Source: an uncultured Actinomyces sp. (lineage in GTDB: Bacteria; Actinomycetota; Actinomycetes; Actinomycetales; Actinomycetaceae). From it: a DNA stretch of 7,026 nt. Made by a program: the position numbers and the translations under genes. Shown in pieces: positions 4,674 to 7,026 of this stretch. A model generated the notes under the pieces. The model made no database searches. It was not told the DNA's origin and was given only the letters and a program-made list of their open reading frames with translations. Where the stretch lies: positions 1-7,026 of the forward strand of contig CALHID010000276.1 in the NCBI GenBank assembly GCA_938030835.1, written 5' to 3'. Position 1 is the stretch's first letter, and each line of letters opens with the position of its first letter.

Positions 4674-6326
4674 ATGGAAGACGCCAAAAACATAAAGAAA
4701 GGCCCGGCGCCATTCTATCCTCTAGAGGATGGAACCGCTGGAGAGCAACTGCATAAGGCTATGAAGAGATACGCCCTGGTTCCTGGAACAATTGCTTTTA
4801 CAGATGCACATATCGAGGTGAACATCACGTACGCGGAATACTTCGAAATGTCCGTTCGGTTGGCAGAAGCTATGAAACGATATGGGCTGAATACAAATCA
4901 CAGAATCGTCGTATGCAGTGAAAACTCTCTTCAATTCTTTATGCCGGTGTTGGGCGCGTTATTTATCGGAGTTGCAGTTGCGCCCGCGAACGACATTTAT
5001 AATGAACGTGAATTGCTCAACAGTATGAACATTTCGCAGCCTACCGTAGTGTTTGTTTCCAAAAAGGGGTTGCAAAAAATTTTGAACGTGCAAAAAAAAT
5101 TACCAATAATCCAGAAAATTATTATCATGGATTCTAAAACGGATTACCAGGGATTTCAGTCGATGTACACGTTCGTCACATCTCATCTACCTCCCGGTTT
5201 TAATGAATACGATTTTGTACCAGAGTCCTTTGATCGTGACAAAACAATTGCACTGATAATGAATTCCTCTGGATCTACTGGGTTACCTAAGGGTGTGGCC
5301 CTTCCGCATAGAACTGCCTGCGTCAGATTCTCGCATGCCAGAGATCCTATTTTTGGCAATCAAATCATTCCGGATACTGCGATTTTAAGTGTTGTTCCAT
5401 TCCATCACGGTTTTGGAATGTTTACTACACTCGGATATTTGATATGTGGATTTCGAGTCGTCTTAATGTATAGATTTGAAGAAGAGCTGTTTTTACGATC
5501 CCTTCAGGATTACAAAATTCAAAGTGCGTTGCTAGTACCAACCCTATTTTCATTCTTCGCCAAAAGCACTCTGATTGACAAATACGATTTATCTAATTTA
5601 CACGAAATTGCTTCTGGGGGCGCACCTCTTTCGAAAGAAGTCGGGGAAGCGGTTGCAAAACGCTTCCATCTTCCAGGGATACGACAAGGATATGGGCTCA
5701 CTGAGACTACATCAGCTATTCTGATTACACCCGAGGGGGATGATAAACCGGGCGCGGTCGGTAAAGTTGTTCCATTTTTTGAAGCGAAGGTTGTGGATCT
5801 GGATACCGGGAAAACGCTGGGCGTTAATCAGAGAGGCGAATTATGTGTCAGAGGACCTATGATTATGTCCGGTTATGTAAACAATCCGGAAGCGACCAAC
5901 GCCTTGATTGACAAGGATGGATGGCTACATTCTGGAGACATAGCTTACTGGGACGAAGACGAACACTTCTTCATAGTTGACCGCTTGAAGTCTTTAATTA
6001 AATACAAAGGATATCAGGTGGCCCCCGCTGAATTGGAATCGATATTGTTACAACACCCCAACATCTTCGACGCGGGCGTGGCAGGTCTTCCCGACGATGA
6101 CGCCGGTGAACTTCCCGCCGCCGTTGTTGTTTTGGAGCACGGAAAGACGATGACGGAAAAAGAGATCGTGGATTACGTCGCCAGTCAAGTAACAACCGCG
6201 AAAAAGTTGCGCGGAGGAGTTGTGTTTGTGGACGAAGTACCGAAAGGTCTTACCGGAAAACTCGACGCAAGAAAAATCAGAGAGATCCTCATAAAGGCCA
6301 AGAAGGGCGAAAAGTCCAAATTGTAA
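4572..6326 (+). CDS. luc: His6-thrombin-T7 tag-firefly luciferase fusion
   Basis: This 584-residue fusion joins a 34-residue tag to 550-residue firefly luciferase of Photinus pyralis. Luciferase adenylates D-luciferin with ATP, then oxidises it with O2 to oxyluciferin, CO2 and light. It belongs to the acyl-adenylate-forming (ANL) superfamily. In luciferase numbering (add 34 for the fusion): P-loop-like SSGSTGLPKG at 198-207, R218, HHGFG at 244-248 (H245, F247), GYGLTET at 339-345 (T343), SGD at 420-422 (D422), R437 at the domain hinge, K443 and K529 (the adenylation lysine, in GKLD). The C-terminus SKL is a peroxisomal targeting signal, idle in bacteria. Compared with the wild type I remember, residue 546 is Glu rather than Gly (GAA at 6309-6311). 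E354 and T214 are unaltered, so common thermostable variants are not present. Codon use is beetle-like, not optimised for E. coli. Confidence 0.98.
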   Translation: MGSSHHHHHHSSGLVPRGSHMASMTGGQQMGRGSMEDAKNIKKGPAPFYPLEDGTAGEQLHKAMKRYALVPGTIAFTDAHIEVNITYAEYFEMSVRLAEAMKRYGLNTNHRIVVCSENSLQFFMPVLGALFIGVAVAPANDIYNERELLNSMNISQPTVVFVSKKGLQKILNVQKKLPIIQKIIIMDSKTDYQGFQSMYTFVTSHLPPGFNEYDFVPESFDRDKTIALIMNSSGSTGLPKGVALPHRTACVRFSHARDPIFGNQIIPDTAILSVVPFHHGFGMFTTLGYLICGFRVVLMYRFEEELFLRSLQDYKIQSALLVPTLFSFFAKSTLIDKYDLSNLHEIASGGAPLSKEVGEAVAKRFHLPGIRQGYGLTETTSAILITPEGDDKPGAVGKVVPFFEAKVVDLDTGKTLGVNQRGELCVRGPMIMSGYVNNPEATNALIDKDGWLHSGDIAYWDEDEHFFIVDRLKSLIKYKGYQVAPAELESILLQHPNIFDAGVAGLPDDDAGELPAAVVVLEHGKTMTEKEIVDYVASQVTTAKKLRGGVVFVDEVPKGLTGKLDARKIREILIKAKKGEKSKL

Positions 6327-6368
6327 AAGCTTGCGGCCGCACTCGAGCACCACCACCACCACCACTGA
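6327..6368 (+). other. Remaining cloning sites and unused C-terminal His6 tag
   Basis: HindIII (6327-6332), NotI (6333-6340) and XhoI (6342-6347) are followed by six CAC His codons (6348-6365) and TGA (6366-6368). The luciferase stop TAA (6324-6326) comes first, so the tag is not made. The tag is nevertheless in the luciferase frame: reading through TAA would add KLAALE and six His. Confidence 0.95.
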
Positions 6369-6374
6369 GATCCG

Positions 6375-6431
6375 GCTGCTAACAAAGCCCGAAAGGAAGC
6401 TGAGTTGGCTGCTGCCACCGCTGAGCAATAA
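6375..6431 (+). pseudogene. 3' end of T7 gene 10 (gp10B C-terminus remnant)
   Basis: In one frame this encodes AANKARKEAELAAATAEQ and TAA (6429-6431), which is the C-terminus of the frameshifted T7 capsid protein gp10B as I recall it. It has no start of its own here and is untranslated because of the stop codons at 6324 and 6366. It came along with the T7 terminator. Together with the T7 tag (4632-4664) it shows that the cassette keeps both ends of gene 10. Confidence 0.75.
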
Positions 6432-6479
6432 CTAGCATAACCCCTTGGGGCCTCTAAACGGGTCTTGAGGGGTTTTTTG
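6432..6479 (+). terminator. T7 terminator (T-phi)
   Basis: The sequence from CTAGCATAACCCC to GAGGGGTTTTTTG is the intrinsic terminator after T7 gene 10. AACCCC (6439-6444) pairs with GGGGTT (6469-6474) at the base of the hairpin, which is followed by a T-run. It stops T7 RNA polymerase only in part, so some transcripts continue into the f1 origin. Confidence 0.97.
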
Positions 6480-6515
6480 CTGAAAGGAGGAACTATATCC
6501 GGATTGGCGAATGGG

Positions 6516-6971
6516 ACGCGCCCTGTAGCGGCGCATTAAGCGCGGCGGGTGTGGTGGTTACGCGCAGCGTGACCGCTACACTTGCCAGCGCCCTAGCGCC
6601 CGCTCCTTTCGCTTTCTTCCCTTCCTTTCTCGCCACGTTCGCCGGCTTTCCCCGTCAAGCTCTAAATCGGGGGCTCCCTTTAGGGTTCCGATTTAGTGCT
6701 TTACGGCACCTCGACCCCAAAAAACTTGATTAGGGTGATGGTTCACGTAGTGGGCCATCGCCCTGATAGACGGTTTTTCGCCCTTTGACGTTGGAGTCCA
6801 CGTTCTTTAATAGTGGACTCTTGTTCCAAACTGGAACAACACTCAACCCTATCTCGGTCTATTCTTTTGATTTATAAGGGATTTTGCCGATTTCGGCCTA
6901 TTGGTTAAAAAATGAGCTGATTTAACAAAAATTTAACGCGAATTTTAACAAAATATTAACGCTTACAATTT
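6516..6971 (+). other. Phage f1 origin of replication and packaging region
   Basis: This 456-bp segment is the f1/M13 intergenic region. The gpII recognition area is visible as inverted repeat GAGTCCAC (6794-6801) and GTGGACTC (6813-6820) with the nick expected in GTTCTTT^AATA (6808/6809), followed by a second hairpin TTGTTCCA/TGGAACAA (6821-6839). The GC-rich start (6520-6550) is the packaging-signal side. The plus strand here reads as the viral strand, so with a helper phage the packaged single strand carries the coding sense of luciferase. No gene lies in the region; the short open frame at 6551-6733 is a chance reading. Confidence 0.96.
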
Positions 6972-6999
6972 AGGTGGCACTTTTCGGGGAAATGTGCGC
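6972..6999 (+). other. Remaining pBR322 sequence upstream of bla
   Basis: After the f1 origin the sequence GGTGGCACTTTTCGGGG and onward is the DNA that lies before bla in pBR322-type plasmids. It leads across the circle junction into the promoter remnant at the start of the window. No feature of its own is visible. Confidence 0.75.
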
Positions 7000-7026
7000 G
7001 GAACCCCTATTTGTTTATTTTTCTAA
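7000..7026. repeat. Terminal redundancy, right copy (circle overlap)
   Basis: This is an exact copy of bases 1-27, present because the circular sequence was written slightly past its starting point. It should be counted once. Confidence 0.93.

Noticed and set aside
4674..6323. A luciferase colour or thermostability variant
   Set aside because: Apart from residue 546, positions I know as variant hot spots (T214, A215, I232, F295, E354) read as wild type.
6348..6365. CAC trinucleotide repeat as a natural microsatellite
   Set aside because: It is the six-His codon run of the vector's C-terminal tag, followed directly by TGA.
6048..6428. Open frame of 126 codons on the minus strand, with a Val/Trp-rich run
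   Set aside because: It is antisense to the luciferase 3' end; the Val and Trp runs are only the reverse reading of the CAC repeat of the His tag.
6551..6733. Open frame in the f1 origin
   Set aside because: The f1 intergenic region is structural and non-coding, and no ribosome binding site is present.
1..7026. A previously undescribed biological system
   Set aside because: Nearly every stretch is recognisable as a standard pET-28a backbone part or firefly luciferase. No CRISPR array, insertion sequence, tRNA, rRNA, toxin-antitoxin pair or unknown intact gene was seen.

Overview
The window is not a natural chromosomal or phage segment. It is a complete engineered Escherichia coli expression plasmid of the pET-28a type, carrying a firefly (Photinus pyralis) luciferase gene as insert. 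The last 27 bases (7000-7026) repeat the first 27 exactly, so the molecule reads as a closed circle of 6999 bp with its linearisation point in the old beta-lactamase promoter region. The parts come from many sources: Tn903 (kanamycin resistance), pBR322/pMB1 (replication, rop, bom), pSC101 (tetA pieces), the E. coli lac operon (lacI, operators), phage T7 (promoter, leader, tag, terminator), phage f1 (origin) and a beetle.

Layout. 1-61: remnant of the bla promoter. 64-879 (minus): aph(3')-Ia kanamycin phosphotransferase, bounded by two BspHI sites (50-55 and 925-930) that mark where it replaced bla. 1001-1589: pMB1 replication origin with RNA II (plus) and antisense RNA I (minus). 1590-1772: pBR322 flank with a perfect DnaA box. 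1773-1915: bom/nic mobilisation region. 2016-2207 (minus): rop. 2208-2675: pBR322 filler with a truncated mobC start and a decayed recombinase fragment. 2676-2967 and 4184-4463 (minus): two pieces of tetA, split at its SalI site by a lac fragment holding lacI (3016-4098, minus) with its promoter, the O3 operator and a mutated CAP site. 4485-4564: T7 promoter, lac operator and gene 10 ribosome binding site. 4572-6326: His6-thrombin-T7 tag-luciferase fusion of 584 residues. 6327-6479: remaining cloning sites, an unused in-frame His tag, the 3' end of T7 gene 10 and the T7 terminator. 6516-6971: f1 origin.

How it works together. LacI made from the plasmid binds the operator just downstream of the T7 start site and blocks T7 RNA polymerase; inducer releases it and the luciferase fusion is made. 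RNA I and Rop limit copy number. Kanamycin resistance maintains the plasmid. The f1 origin packages the strand that has the luciferase coding sense.

I found no previously undescribed biological system. What merits a second look are scars and point differences: a G546E change near the luciferase C-terminus, a base change in the vestigial CAP site that matches the lac L8 class, a hybrid promoter-like element at a cloning junction, fossil coding fragments inherited through pBR322, and an in-frame His tag behind the luciferase stop codon. Comparisons with parental sequences are from memory and need alignment to confirm.
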